Shown: positions 9,184 to 17,515 of the stretch, one piece after another
Position numbering within the stretch: position 1 is the first letter of the stretch
How the letters are laid out: every line of letters starts with the position of its first letter
From: Flavobacterium frigoris PS1
GTDB lineage: Bacteria; Bacteroidota; Bacteroidia; Flavobacteriales; Flavobacteriaceae
NCBI RefSeq assembly: GCF_000252125.1
Contig: NZ_AHKF01000017.1
Span: forward strand, 62,001-126,000
DNA length: 64,000 nt
Direction: 5' to 3'
Translations under genes and position numbers: made by a program
The notes under the pieces: generated by a model
What the model was told of the DNA's origin: nothing
Seen by the model: only the letters and a program-made list of their open reading frames with translations
Database searches by the model: none

Positions 9184-9860
9184 TAAATAAAACGATATCC
9201 CACACCACTTTCAGTAATGATGTGTTTGGGTTGATTTGGGTTTTCTTCTATTTTTTTGCGCAAGGTGGCGACAAAAACTCTTAAGTATTGAGTTTCTGTT
9301 TGATAGGCAACTCCCCAAATTTCTTTCAGAACGTATTGATGTGTTAATACCCGACCTTCATTTTTCATAAAAAGTGATAATAAGTTAAACTCAGTTGAAG
9401 TCAGTTTTAATATAGCATCATTTTGTTTTATGATTCGAGCTCCAAAATTAATTTGTAAATCACCACATGTAAGAATACTACAATCATTTTGTAATTGATT
9501 TCTACGAATGACAGAACGAATGCGTGCCAAAAGTTCTGCACTTCTAAAAGGTTTAGTCAAATAATCAGTTGCGCCGTTGTCAAGTGCTTTTACAATATCT
9601 TCTTCGCTATCTAGGACAGAGAGTATTATAATTGCTTTGTTGTACCAAGTGCGCAATTCTTTAAGGATCTCGTGTCCGCTTTTATCTGGCAAACCAATAT
9701 CCAGTAGAATTAATTCTGGCGGATGGTTTACAGCCATAAGTATTCCTTCTTTCCCTGTTTCGGCAAGCCAAACTTTATAGTCGTTACTCTCTAATGTTAT
9801 TTCTAACAGTTTTCTTATTGGAGCTTCATCATCAATAACTAATATTTCGGCTTTATTCAT
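9183..9860 (-). CDS. KdpE-like response regulator (OmpR/PhoB family)
   Basis: A 225-residue regulator: receiver domain (1-120) with acidic pair D10-D11, phosphoacceptor D54 in LILLDIGLPDKSG and K103 in LTKPF, then a winged-helix DNA-binding domain (about 128-225, ILKLTSTEFNLLSLFMKNEG ... GVGYRF). The nearest known type is KdpE, the potassium-limitation regulator. It overlaps the kinase gene upstream by 8 bp (start inside the kinase stop region), so the two are translationally coupled. The next gene downstream is kup rather than kdpFABC. Confidence 0.9.
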   Translation of the reverse strand: MNKAEILVIDDEAPIRKLLEITLESNDYKVWLAETGKEGILMAVNHPPELILLDIGLPDKSGHEILKELRTWYNKAIIILSVLDSEEDIVKALDNGATDYLTKPFRSAELLARIRSVIRRNQLQNDCSILTCGDLQINFGARIIKQNDAILKLTSTEFNLLSLFMKNEGRVLTHQYVLKEIWGVAYQTETQYLRVFVATLRKKIEENPNQPKHIITESGVGYRFI

Positions 9861-10938
9861 TTTTGAGGTTGTTTAAATAAGAGGTTTCAGTTGGAATAAT
9901 TACTGTGAACTTTGCACCAGAATTCAGGTTGTTTTCTAGTTTTATAAGACCATTATGTGCCTCAACAAAACCCTTTACAATAGATAATCCAAGGCCACTT
10001 CCACCTGTTTTTGTACTTGGTAATCGATAGAATTTATCAAAAACAAATTGAATTTGACTTTCAGGGAAGCCATTTCCGTTATCGGAAACTGAAATAACAC
10101 AACTATCATTTTGGTGTGAAGCTTCAATCTTTATAATTGAATTTTCAGGGGTATATTGTAAAGCATTAGTTATTAAATTTTGAATGATTTCTTCAATTAA
10201 TCCAGCGTCTAATTTGAATAAGGGTAGATTTTCATTTGAAATAAAAGAAATGGTATGATTGTTTTTTAGTGTTGCAATTTTTTGAATTACCCCATAAATA
10301 AGTTCGTTACTATCACACCAGTCTAGTTTTAGTTTTAGCATTCCAGTTTCAAGTCGACTCATGTTTAATAAGTTTTCTACTTGTCTATTGAGTCGAATAG
10401 TAGCTGTATCAATTTCGTCTAACAGTACATTTTGATTTATTTCTGAGAGTTTGTTTTTGTTTTCTTTAAGTATGTCAATTGCTCCAATGATTGTAGCAAT
10501 TGGAGTTCGCAATTCATGAGATAATGAATTAAGTAAGGTATTGTATAGCTTTATTGTTTTTTCTTTTTCTTCTTTATCACGGGCTTTATTTTCGGCCTCT
10601 CGAATTTTAAAGGTTAAAACGGCATTTACTAAGGCAATAATAAAATACATTAAAAACAGTAGTATGTCTTCGGTATTTGTAATATGAAAAGTGTAAAGAG
10701 GTAGTATAAAGAAGAAATTTAAAATTAAACCACTTAAAACAGCGGTGACTACTACTGGTATAATTTCAAAAAGCATTGCAATAATAGAAACTGTCATAAG
10801 CAGAATTAATGCGGTTATTCTATAATCGATATATTTTAAGGAAAAAAAACAGATAATTGAAATACTCAATACTAATGAGATGCTAATGGTAGATTGCATA
10901 CCTATTGAATATTTTTGTGCTTTCACTATTTTTAACAT
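9853..10938 (-). CDS. KdpD-like sensor histidine kinase lacking the N-terminal KdpD and Usp domains
   Basis: A 361-residue membrane kinase. Four closely packed membrane segments at about 17-110 match the DUF4118 sensor region of KdpD. After a short coiled linker (111-130) come the HisKA domain with phospho-acceptor H141 in LSHELRTPIATIIG and the ATPase domain with N-box QNLITNALQYTP, G1 DNGNGFP and G2 GGSGLGLSIVKG. E. coli KdpD has about 400 further N-terminal residues (KdpD domain and Usp domain), absent here. Those parts sense ATP, c-di-AMP or potassium in other bacteria, so the input must differ. Forms an operon with the regulator at 9183. Confidence 0.9.
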   Translation of the reverse strand: MLKIVKAQKYSIGMQSTISISLVLSISIICFFSLKYIDYRITALILLMTVSIIAMLFEIIPVVVTAVLSGLILNFFFILPLYTFHITNTEDILLFLMYFIIALVNAVLTFKIREAENKARDKEEKEKTIKLYNTLLNSLSHELRTPIATIIGAIDILKENKNKLSEINQNVLLDEIDTATIRLNRQVENLLNMSRLETGMLKLKLDWCDSNELIYGVIQKIATLKNNHTISFISNENLPLFKLDAGLIEEIIQNLITNALQYTPENSIIKIEASHQNDSCVISVSDNGNGFPESQIQFVFDKFYRLPSTKTGGSGLGLSIVKGFVEAHNGLIKLENNLNSGAKFTVIIPTETSYLNNLKNE

Positions 10939-11359
10939 AATGTTACTTTTAATTAGAGCAAAAGTAATTCAATTCTATAAATAATGTATAAAGTGTTTTT
11001 TTTAGTTGGAATTAATAGCTTTGGTTTATATTTAAATTTAGTTTTTCTACATCTATGTTGTTTATTTCCTTTGTATTTCAGGTTGTGTTTTGGCATGCAA
11101 GTCTTTTAATGGTATGAATTAGAACTATTAGTTGATTTATGTTGCGTGAAGGATAGCAGCGGAAATCCTCCCGTTTTTCAGGGAGATTGTAGCGGATAGC
11201 CTGACCTTGTTGCTGGCTAGAGATTTTTTAGATGTGTGGAATCGCTCTGCAACATGGGCACGCCCAAAAGAATAACAGGAACTTTCCATATGCCTTAGTC
11301 GATTTACAAAAAAAGTATATCTTTAGCCAAACCAAAAAAACAAAAAACCAAATTTAAAG
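10939..11359. other. Divergent intergenic region with a dispersed repeat
   Basis: 421 bases between the kinase gene (minus) and the amino acid permease (plus). The left half is AT-rich and must hold the kinase promoter. The right half contains a copy of the hairpin repeat family at 11151-11205. A weak -7-like box TATCTTTA at about 11320-11327 precedes the permease. No gene was recognised. Confidence 0.5.
11151..11205 (+). repeat. Dispersed hairpin repeat, copy 1
   Basis: Contains GGATAGCAGCGGAAATCCT, a small hairpin (CTCCC/GGGAG), then AGATTGTAGCGGATAGCC. The two blocks match the copy at 53961-54042 at 18 of 19 and 17 of 18 bases, while the hairpin between them differs. The usual end block GGAAATAGCTCC is missing or degenerate here. 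Confidence 0.75.
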
Positions 11360-12766
11360 ATGCAAGAAGACAATCAAGACGATTTTAAAAGAGAGCTAGG
11401 CTTATTAGACGGTACCATGCTTGTCGTGGGGTCTATGATAGGTTCTGGGATATTTATAGTGAGTTCAGATATGGTGCGTCAGCTGGGTTCTGCCGGATGG
11501 CTAATTGCTATGTGGGTTCTTACCGGCGTGATTACTGTGATTGCCGCAGTGAGTTATGGCGAGCTGAGTGCTATGTTTCCCAAAGCTGGTGGTCAATATG
11601 TATATATTAAGGAGGCATACGGAAAGTTGATTGGGTTTTTATACGGCTGGAGTTTCTTTGCGGTGATACAAACCGGTACAATTGCTGCCGTAGGTGTGGC
11701 TTTTGCCAAATTTACTGCCTATCTATTTCCGCCCGTTAGTGACACTAATATTCTATACGAGTTAGGTGATTTTAAATTGAATGCTGCACAACTTGTTTCT
11801 ATTTTTACTATAGTTTTATTGAGTTATGTAAACAGTCGCGGGGTGAAAAACTCCAAGATTTTGCAAACGGTTTTAACAGTAATCAAAATTTTATCATTGG
11901 CAGGACTGATTGTTTTTGGCTTTATGGCTGCTAAAGCTGAAGTTTGGGATGCCAACTGGGCTAACGCCTGGGGATCACAATCGCTCGATGTGGCTACAGG
12001 AAACTGGATGCCTATTAGCGGAACGGTTTTGATATCGGCAATTTCGGCTGCATTGGTGGGGTCGATTTTCTCGAGTGTGGCTTGGGAGGGTGTGACTTTT
12101 ATAGCAGGCGAAATTAAAAACCCAAAACGAAATGTAGGATTGAGTCTGTTTCTGGGAACTTTAATTGTATGCTGTATTTATGTATTGGCAAATCTGATGT
12201 ATCTCGCTGTTGTGCCTTTGCAGGATATTGCTACCGCTCCATCTGATCGTGTGGGTGTAGTCGCTTCACAAAACATTTTTGGTTCTATAGGGACCGTAAT
12301 TATCGCTGTGATGATTATGATTTCGACTTTTGCCTGTAACAACGGCTTGATTATGGCGGGGGCTAGGGTGTATTATACTATGGCAAAAGACGGGGTTTTC
12401 TTCAAGAAAGCTGCTGAATTAAACAAAGCGAGTGTTCCAGCTTGGGCATTATGGGCACAATGCTTCTGGGCTTCGGCTTTGTGTTTGACAGGGAAGTATG
12501 GTGATTTACTTGATTTTGTGGTGATCATCGTAATGATATTTTATATTCTTACCATTTTGGGGATATTCATCCTTCGAAGAAAAATGCCTGATGCTGAAAG
12601 ACCATACAAGGCTTTTGGTTACCCATTTTTGCCTGGTCTTTATATTGTTGTGGCCAGCGCCATTTGTATCGCTTTGTTTTTGACTAAAACAAGTACAAGC
12701 GGCTGGGGTGTCTTAATCATGCTACTAGGAGTGCCAGTTTATTATTTGACAAGAAATAAAGAATAA
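11360..12766 (+). CDS. APC-superfamily amino acid permease
   Basis: A 468-residue inner-membrane transporter with about 12 hydrophobic segments. The first segment carries GSMIGSGIFIVSSDM (residues about 23-37), the glycine-rich broken helix that binds substrate in LeuT-fold APC transporters; helix 6 carries FSSVAWEGVTFIAGEIKNP. The similarity is to the LAT/SteT-like amino acid:polyamine group, so it probably exchanges or imports amino acids. Substrate is not predictable. Single gene; the next gene is on the other strand, with a strong terminator at 12872-12911. Confidence 0.88.
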   Translation: MQEDNQDDFKRELGLLDGTMLVVGSMIGSGIFIVSSDMVRQLGSAGWLIAMWVLTGVITVIAAVSYGELSAMFPKAGGQYVYIKEAYGKLIGFLYGWSFFAVIQTGTIAAVGVAFAKFTAYLFPPVSDTNILYELGDFKLNAAQLVSIFTIVLLSYVNSRGVKNSKILQTVLTVIKILSLAGLIVFGFMAAKAEVWDANWANAWGSQSLDVATGNWMPISGTVLISAISAALVGSIFSSVAWEGVTFIAGEIKNPKRNVGLSLFLGTLIVCCIYVLANLMYLAVVPLQDIATAPSDRVGVVASQNIFGSIGTVIIAVMIMISTFACNNGLIMAGARVYYTMAKDGVFFKKAAELNKASVPAWALWAQCFWASALCLTGKYGDLLDFVVIIVMIFYILTILGIFILRRKMPDAERPYKAFGYPFLPGLYIVVASAICIALFLTKTSTSGWGVLIMLLGVPVYYLTRNKE

Positions 12767-12770
12767 ACTA

Positions 12771-12853
12771 AGAAGATAGAGAATAGAATATAGAACAAGT
12801 AGAAGTTAGTGATGGATTTACATCTTTACTCTATTCTCTATGTTCTCTTCTCC
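12771..12853. repeat. Imperfect inverted repeat rich in AGATAGA/TCTATTC
   Basis: A left arm (12771-12796) rich in ATAGAGAATAG pairs imperfectly with a right arm (12829-12853) containing CTCTATTCTCTATG. It lies just after the permease stop codon. A low-complexity tract of repeated AACTAAA units follows at about 12955-12980. Such palindromic spacer elements are common in Flavobacterium genomes (general knowledge); function unknown. Confidence 0.5.
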
Positions 12854-12871
12854 TCTTTAAAATTAAACATA

Positions 12872-12911
12872 AAAAAATCCGTCTCGTTTCAATAACGGGA
12901 CGGATTTTCTA
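12872..12911. terminator. Bidirectional terminator between permease and gap genes
   Basis: A 15-bp stem AAAATCCGTCTCGTT with AACGGGACGGATTTT (one mismatch or G-U pair), 5-base loop, A run left and T-rich right. Serves the converging genes. Confidence 0.85.
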
Positions 12912-13013
12912 TTAGATACAGGCTGGATCGCTGTAAACTTTAAATCTAAAACTTGAACTAAAAACTAAAAACTAAAAATCTGCAAAAGCAATCTCCAACC
13001 TGTAATTTGTATG

Positions 13014-14462
13014 CTAGTAGTACGTGAAACGTCTTACTTTAGCAATGTATTTTGCCAGTCGAATTACCTGGTGGCTATAACCGTATTCATTATCATACCA
13101 GATGTATAAGACGATATTTTTTCCGTCATTAGATACGATGGTGGCATTGCTGTCATAAATCGATGGCGCCGAAGTACCCACGATATCAGAAGAAACCAAT
13201 TCGTTATTCATTGAATATTTAATTTGCTCCACCAATTCGCCTTCAAGGGCATATTTTTTCATGATAGCATTTATCTCGTCAATCGAAGTTTCTTTGGATA
13301 CTTCTAAATTTAGCACAACCAAAGAACCATTTGGAACGGGAACACGTATTGCATTCGACGTTAATTTACCTTCTAGTGATGGTAATGCTTTTGCAACTGC
13401 TGTTCCTGCACCAGTTTCGGTAATTACCATATTTAAAGCTGCCGCTCTACCACGACGGTATTTTTTGTGCATGTTGTCGACCAAGTTTTGGTCATTAGTG
13501 TACGAGTGAATGGTTTCCAGATGTCCTTTTACTACGCCCAAAGTATCCTCAACTGCTTTTAGTATCGGAGTAATGGCGTTAGTTGTACAAGAAGCTGCAG
13601 AGAAAATATCTGTTTCGTCAGGATTATATTCGTTTTGGTTTACCCCATGAACGATATTTGGCACTCCTTTTCCTGGAGCAGTCAATAGTACTTTGTGGGC
13701 TCCTTTTGAAACTAAATGTCTGCTTAAAGCTTCTTTAGTAGTAAAAGCTCCTGTATTATCTATAATTAAAGCATTGTCAATATCGTAAGCAGTATAGTCA
13801 ATATCTTCTGGTGCGTTTGCCGTGATGACATGAACGGTGGTACCGTTGATTATCAATGCATTGTTTTCCGGGTCTGCAGTAACTGAACCTTGAAAATCAC
13901 CATGAATAGAGTCATAACGTAATAATGAAGCTCTTTTCTCAAGTGTTGAAGCGTCATTTTTATCTCTGGTAACAATGGCTCTCAATCGCAATTGGTTTCC
14001 TTTTCCAGTTTTGGACATCAGTTCTCGGGCTAATAAACGACCAATTCTACCAAATCCGTATAAAACCACATCTTTAGGCTGAATCTCTTCAGAAGATTTA
14101 GCATCTTTCAATTTGTCCAATACAAAATGTCTTGCATCTTCGTATTTGTCTTCTTCCAAAAGGTATTCGTAAGTCAATTTACCAATATCCAATTTTGAAG
14201 GCGGTAAATCCAATGTTAAAATTACTTTGGCAATTTCTACCGAAGAAAACACATTAATTGGTTTGCCCACAAATTCACCCGCATATTGATGCAAGTTGAT
14301 AATGTCGTTTACGTTTTTATCCAGTAGTTGATTTTTAAACAAAACCATTTCTATGGATTTGTCATACCATAAATCACTGATGATTTTAATTAATTCGACT
14401 CCTGAACGTCGTCTGTCGACTTGAAATGAAACTTCTTTTTGGTACAAAGTTGTATTATTCAT
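13014..14462 (-). CDS. gap: Glyceraldehyde-3-phosphate dehydrogenase, long form with N-terminal extension
   Basis: A 482-residue protein, about 150 longer than standard GAPDH. Residues 1-128 are a helical N-terminal extension of unknown role. The GAPDH core follows: Rossmann motif GFGRIGR (136-142), catalytic C292 in SAASCTTNAITPI, and WYDNEYGYSHQV near the C-terminus. It converts glyceraldehyde 3-phosphate and phosphate to 1,3-bisphosphoglycerate or the reverse, in the cytoplasm. Long forms of this type occur in Bacteroidota and some gammaproteobacteria and often coexist with a standard GAPDH, which suggests a gluconeogenic or anabolic role (inference). Own promoter at 14510-14540. Confidence 0.92.
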   Translation of the reverse strand: MNNTTLYQKEVSFQVDRRRSGVELIKIISDLWYDKSIEMVLFKNQLLDKNVNDIINLHQYAGEFVGKPINVFSSVEIAKVILTLDLPPSKLDIGKLTYEYLLEEDKYEDARHFVLDKLKDAKSSEEIQPKDVVLYGFGRIGRLLARELMSKTGKGNQLRLRAIVTRDKNDASTLEKRASLLRYDSIHGDFQGSVTADPENNALIINGTTVHVITANAPEDIDYTAYDIDNALIIDNTGAFTTKEALSRHLVSKGAHKVLLTAPGKGVPNIVHGVNQNEYNPDETDIFSAASCTTNAITPILKAVEDTLGVVKGHLETIHSYTNDQNLVDNMHKKYRRGRAAALNMVITETGAGTAVAKALPSLEGKLTSNAIRVPVPNGSLVVLNLEVSKETSIDEINAIMKKYALEGELVEQIKYSMNNELVSSDIVGTSAPSIYDSNATIVSNDGKNIVLYIWYDNEYGYSHQVIRLAKYIAKVRRFTYY

Positions 14463-14509
14463 AGGTGAAAATTTGGAAAAATTGAGTAGTTATTTTTTTA
14501 AATTTGGCG

Positions 14510-14540
14510 CAAAAATACCCATTTCAATCGATTTCGTAAA
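14510..14540 (-). promoter_or_regulatory. Promoter of the long gap gene
   Basis: On the minus strand TTTA (14537-14540), 19 bases, then TATTTTTG (14510-14517), matching the Bacteroidota -7 box TAnnTTTG. It lies 47 bases upstream of the start codon. Confidence 0.6.
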
Positions 14541-14566
14541 GTATTTTGTGGTTTTTTTTCAAATAA

Positions 14567-14606
14567 AAAAAGCCGACTTGTTTTTGCAAGTCGGCTTTGA
14601 GTTTTT
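14567..14606. terminator. Terminator after the DegP-type protease gene
   Basis: A 12-bp perfect stem AAAGCCGACTTG/CAAGTCGGCTTT with a 6-base loop. On the minus strand a T run follows, 15 bases after the protease stop codon. Confidence 0.88.
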
Positions 14607-14620
14607 AAAGCAGGGGGTTA

Positions 14621-16021
14621 TCAGATGATAATTCTGAATACTTCTCCGTTTTTATTGATCATTTCAAGACGGACGCTTTGACGTTCGTCTTTTTTATTTA
14701 AAAGTTTAGAAACCGATTCGATATCTTTTGCTTTTACATTGTCAATACTCAATATGATATTCCCTTTTAGCTCGTCGCGATACTGCGCCAAATTTTCATT
14801 GGAGATTGATTTTATTTTTACCCCGTAGTCAAGATTAAACTTCTTTTTGTCGGCGGCGTCAATATTCTCTAATTCAATTCCTTTAAATTCAGTACTAAAA
14901 AATTCATTTTTGCTCAACACCACAGGAACGGTTCTATTATTGCCATCTCTTACAAAAGTGACTTGCACTTTATCGTTTGGCCTTTTTGTATTGATATATC
15001 CAGAAAGATCTGCAAAAGTCGCAATACTTTGATTATCAAGTTTGACGATTATGTCTCCTTTTTTAAGTCCTGATCTCTCGGCGCCAGAATTTTTAGAAAC
15101 GGAACTGATATAAAAACCTTCTGTTTGTTCAATTCCTAATTCTCTGGAGGCCGTTGCGTTGAGTTCACCACCTTCGACACCGAGGATTCCTCTTTGAACG
15201 TTACCATATTCCATAATGTCTTCGATAATTTTTCGCGCAATGTTTGAAGGTACAGCAAATGAATAGCCCACATACGAACCTGTCATTGAGGAAATCATAG
15301 TATTAATACCTACTAAATCACCTCGGGTGTTGACTAAAGCGCCTCCACTATTACCTGGATTTACCGCCGCATCTGTTTGTATAAATGATTGTATGCCGCT
15401 GGCATCTAGATTTCTGGCTTTTGCCGAAATTATTCCAGCTGTAACTGTTGAGGTAAGGTTATACGGATTCCCAACTGCTAAAACCCATTCTCCTACTTTT
15501 ACCGAGTCTGAATTCCCAAATGTGGTGTAGGGAAGCTTTTCGTCAGCATCAATTTTCAACAATGCGATATCCATTTTAGAATCGGTTCCAATTAGTTTTG
15601 CCTTATACGATTTTTTGTTGTTTAAAGTGATTTCAATTTCCGAAGCCCCTTTGACAACATGGTTGTTAGTTACAATATAACCATCTTCAGAAATAATCAC
15701 CCCTGATCCTGTTCCTACTTGTTCTTGGGTTTGTCCTCCTTTGTAGCCGTAATAATATTCAAGCATGGGGTTAGTGACCGTTTTATAAGATACGTTTTTT
15801 ACGTGAACCACAGAATGGACAGTCTTCTCGGCTGCTTCGGTAAAATCGACCACTTCCGGTGATAAGCCTACTTTTTTATTGTAAGACTCAGTGGCAAGTG
15901 TTGTTATTGGGCTTTTATTAGACGAAAAAACCCCATTGCTGTCAAACAATAATTTGTAAGCCCCCAATGTTGTGGCTCCGCTTAATAAAGCCACTAAAAA
16001 AAGCTGTGAAAATCGTTTCAT
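14621..16021 (-). CDS. Periplasmic serine protease of the DegP/HtrA (Do) family
   Basis: 466 residues with an N-terminal signal or anchor segment (about 5-25). The trypsin-like domain shows the catalytic triad H121 (VTNNHVV), D151 (SKMDIALLKID) and S225 (NPGNSGGALV). A full PDZ domain follows (about 275-365, with GDIIVKLDNQSI) and a second, more divergent PDZ (about 375-466, GNIILSIDNVKAKDI). These proteases remove or refold damaged envelope proteins. The length and two PDZ domains fit DegP/DegQ-type enzymes, but assignment to one of them is not possible. Monocistronic, divergent from dapF. Confidence 0.93.
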   Translation of the reverse strand: MKRFSQLFLVALLSGATTLGAYKLLFDSNGVFSSNKSPITTLATESYNKKVGLSPEVVDFTEAAEKTVHSVVHVKNVSYKTVTNPMLEYYYGYKGGQTQEQVGTGSGVIISEDGYIVTNNHVVKGASEIEITLNNKKSYKAKLIGTDSKMDIALLKIDADEKLPYTTFGNSDSVKVGEWVLAVGNPYNLTSTVTAGIISAKARNLDASGIQSFIQTDAAVNPGNSGGALVNTRGDLVGINTMISSMTGSYVGYSFAVPSNIARKIIEDIMEYGNVQRGILGVEGGELNATASRELGIEQTEGFYISSVSKNSGAERSGLKKGDIIVKLDNQSIATFADLSGYINTKRPNDKVQVTFVRDGNNRTVPVVLSKNEFFSTEFKGIELENIDAADKKKFNLDYGVKIKSISNENLAQYRDELKGNIILSIDNVKAKDIESVSKLLNKKDERQSVRLEMINKNGEVFRIII

Positions 16022-16107
16022 ATTATAGTTTGTTTTACGTTATTTGAGGAGTAAAAATAAGGGTAAAAAAGGGTGTTAAAAAACGGTTTAACGCTCTTTA
16101 ACAATGA

Positions 16108-16137
16108 TTAACATTTCATTAATAGTTCGTACTTTTG
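16108..16137 (+). promoter_or_regulatory. Promoter of the dapF operon
   Basis: TTA (16108-16110), 19 bases, then TACTTTTG (16130-16137), a full match to the Bacteroidota -7 box. The dapF start codon is 20 bases further on. Confidence 0.6.
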
Positions 16138-16156
16138 TGGAACACAATAAAAAGAC

Positions 16157-16939
16157 ATGCAAATAGAATTTTATAAATACCAAGGAACTGGAAATGATTT
16201 TGTGATGATTGATAATCGTAGGGATACTTTTCCAAAAGAAAACATTGAATTGATTGCCCATTTATGTGACAGACGTTTCGGGATAGGGGGTGACGGTTTG
16301 ATTTTATTGGAAAATGACGCTGACACAGATTTTAAAATGGTATACTACAATTCAGACGGAAACCAAAGTACTATGTGCGGTAATGGTGGAAGATGTTTAG
16401 TGGCCTTCGCCAAAAAACTTCACGTTATTGAAAACAACTGTACCTTTAATGCGATTGACGGATTACACCATGCAACGATTACCGAAGACGGCATTGTATC
16501 GCTACAAATGATTGACGTTGCAAATATAAAAATGGACTTGAATTATACTTTCCTAAATACAGGATCTCCCCATCATGTTGAACTAGTAGATGATTTGGAA
16601 CATTTTAACGTAAAGGAAAATGGAGCAGCTATTCGTTATGGAGGCTTGTATGGGAAAGAGGGTAGTAATATCAACTTCGTAAAGCAAGTAGACGACAGTA
16701 CTTTTTCTCTTCGTACCTATGAAAGGGGAGTTGAGGACGAAACTTTGGCTTGTGGAACTGGAGCGACAGCTGTAGCTATTGCTATGAATGCAACTGGACT
16801 TACTCAGGCCACGGCAATCGATGTAAATGTTGAAGGCGGAAAATTAGCAGTTTCATTTGATAAAAATGACGATCAATATACTAATGTATTCCTGATAGGT
16901 CCAGCCAAATTTGTTTTTAAAGGATCTATTACGATTTAA
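16157..16939 (+). CDS. dapF: Diaminopimelate epimerase
   Basis: 260 residues. It converts LL- to meso-diaminopimelate, the last shared step of lysine and peptidoglycan precursor synthesis, in the cytoplasm. The two catalytic cysteines are visible: C74 in GNQSTMCGNGGRC and C199 in ETLACGTGATAV. The start FYKYQGTGNDFVMID is canonical. First gene of an apparent operon dapF-GNAT-mltG-DUF2279, with gaps of 32, 10 and 2 bases, which groups cell-wall functions. Confidence 0.97.
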   Translation: MQIEFYKYQGTGNDFVMIDNRRDTFPKENIELIAHLCDRRFGIGGDGLILLENDADTDFKMVYYNSDGNQSTMCGNGGRCLVAFAKKLHVIENNCTFNAIDGLHHATITEDGIVSLQMIDVANIKMDLNYTFLNTGSPHHVELVDDLEHFNVKENGAAIRYGGLYGKEGSNINFVKQVDDSTFSLRTYERGVEDETLACGTGATAVAIAMNATGLTQATAIDVNVEGGKLAVSFDKNDDQYTNVFLIGPAKFVFKGSITI

Positions 16940-16971
16940 AGAGTAGCTAAAAACTAGTACACAAAACCCTT

Positions 16972-17505
16972 ATGATTACCCTAAAAGGAGACAACATATA
17001 CATTCGCGCACTTGAACCCAATGATTTGGAGTTTATTTATGCAATAGAAAACGAAGAGGCTGTTTGGGAAGTAAGTAATACCCAAACGCCGTATAGTCGG
17101 TTTTTAGTGAAACAATACCTAGAGAATGCACATCAGGATATATATGAAGCCAAACAACTGCGATTGGCAATTTGCCAAGACCGGGACTTTCCCGCTCTAG
17201 GTTTAGTAGATTTGTTTGATTTTGATCCAAAGAATAATAGAGCAGGTGTTGGTATTGTAATTCAAGGTAAAGATAACCGAAACCAAAATATCGGTTCAGA
17301 AGCCTTAGGATTGTTAATCCAGTATTCTTTCTATCATTTAAACCTGCATCAGTTGTATGCAAATATTGGCACCGAAAATGAGGCGAGTAAAGCTCTTTTT
17401 ACTAAATTTGGCTTTCAATGTATCGGTGTAAAAAAAGATTGGAATCTTGTAAATGGCGTCTATAAGGATGAGGCTATTTTCCAATTAATTAATCAACAAT
17501 TTTAA
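16972..17505 (+). CDS. GNAT family N-acetyltransferase (RimJ/RimL-like)
   Basis: 177 residues of the GNAT fold, subfamily Acetyltransf_3: IYIRALEPNDLEFIYAIENE at the N-terminus, acetyl-CoA-binding region GVGIVIQGKDNRNQNIGSEA (about 93-112) and NEASKALFTKFGFQCIG near the C-terminus, typical of RimJ/RimL and spermidine acetyltransferases. Substrate unknown; ribosomal-protein N-termini, polyamines or amino-sugar compounds are options. Sits between dapF and mltG in an operon with a 10-bp gap to mltG. Confidence 0.85.
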   Translation: MITLKGDNIYIRALEPNDLEFIYAIENEEAVWEVSNTQTPYSRFLVKQYLENAHQDIYEAKQLRLAICQDRDFPALGLVDLFDFDPKNNRAGVGIVIQGKDNRNQNIGSEALGLLIQYSFYHLNLHQLYANIGTENEASKALFTKFGFQCIGVKKDWNLVNGVYKDEAIFQLINQQF

Positions 17506-17515
17506 TATTTTAGTT

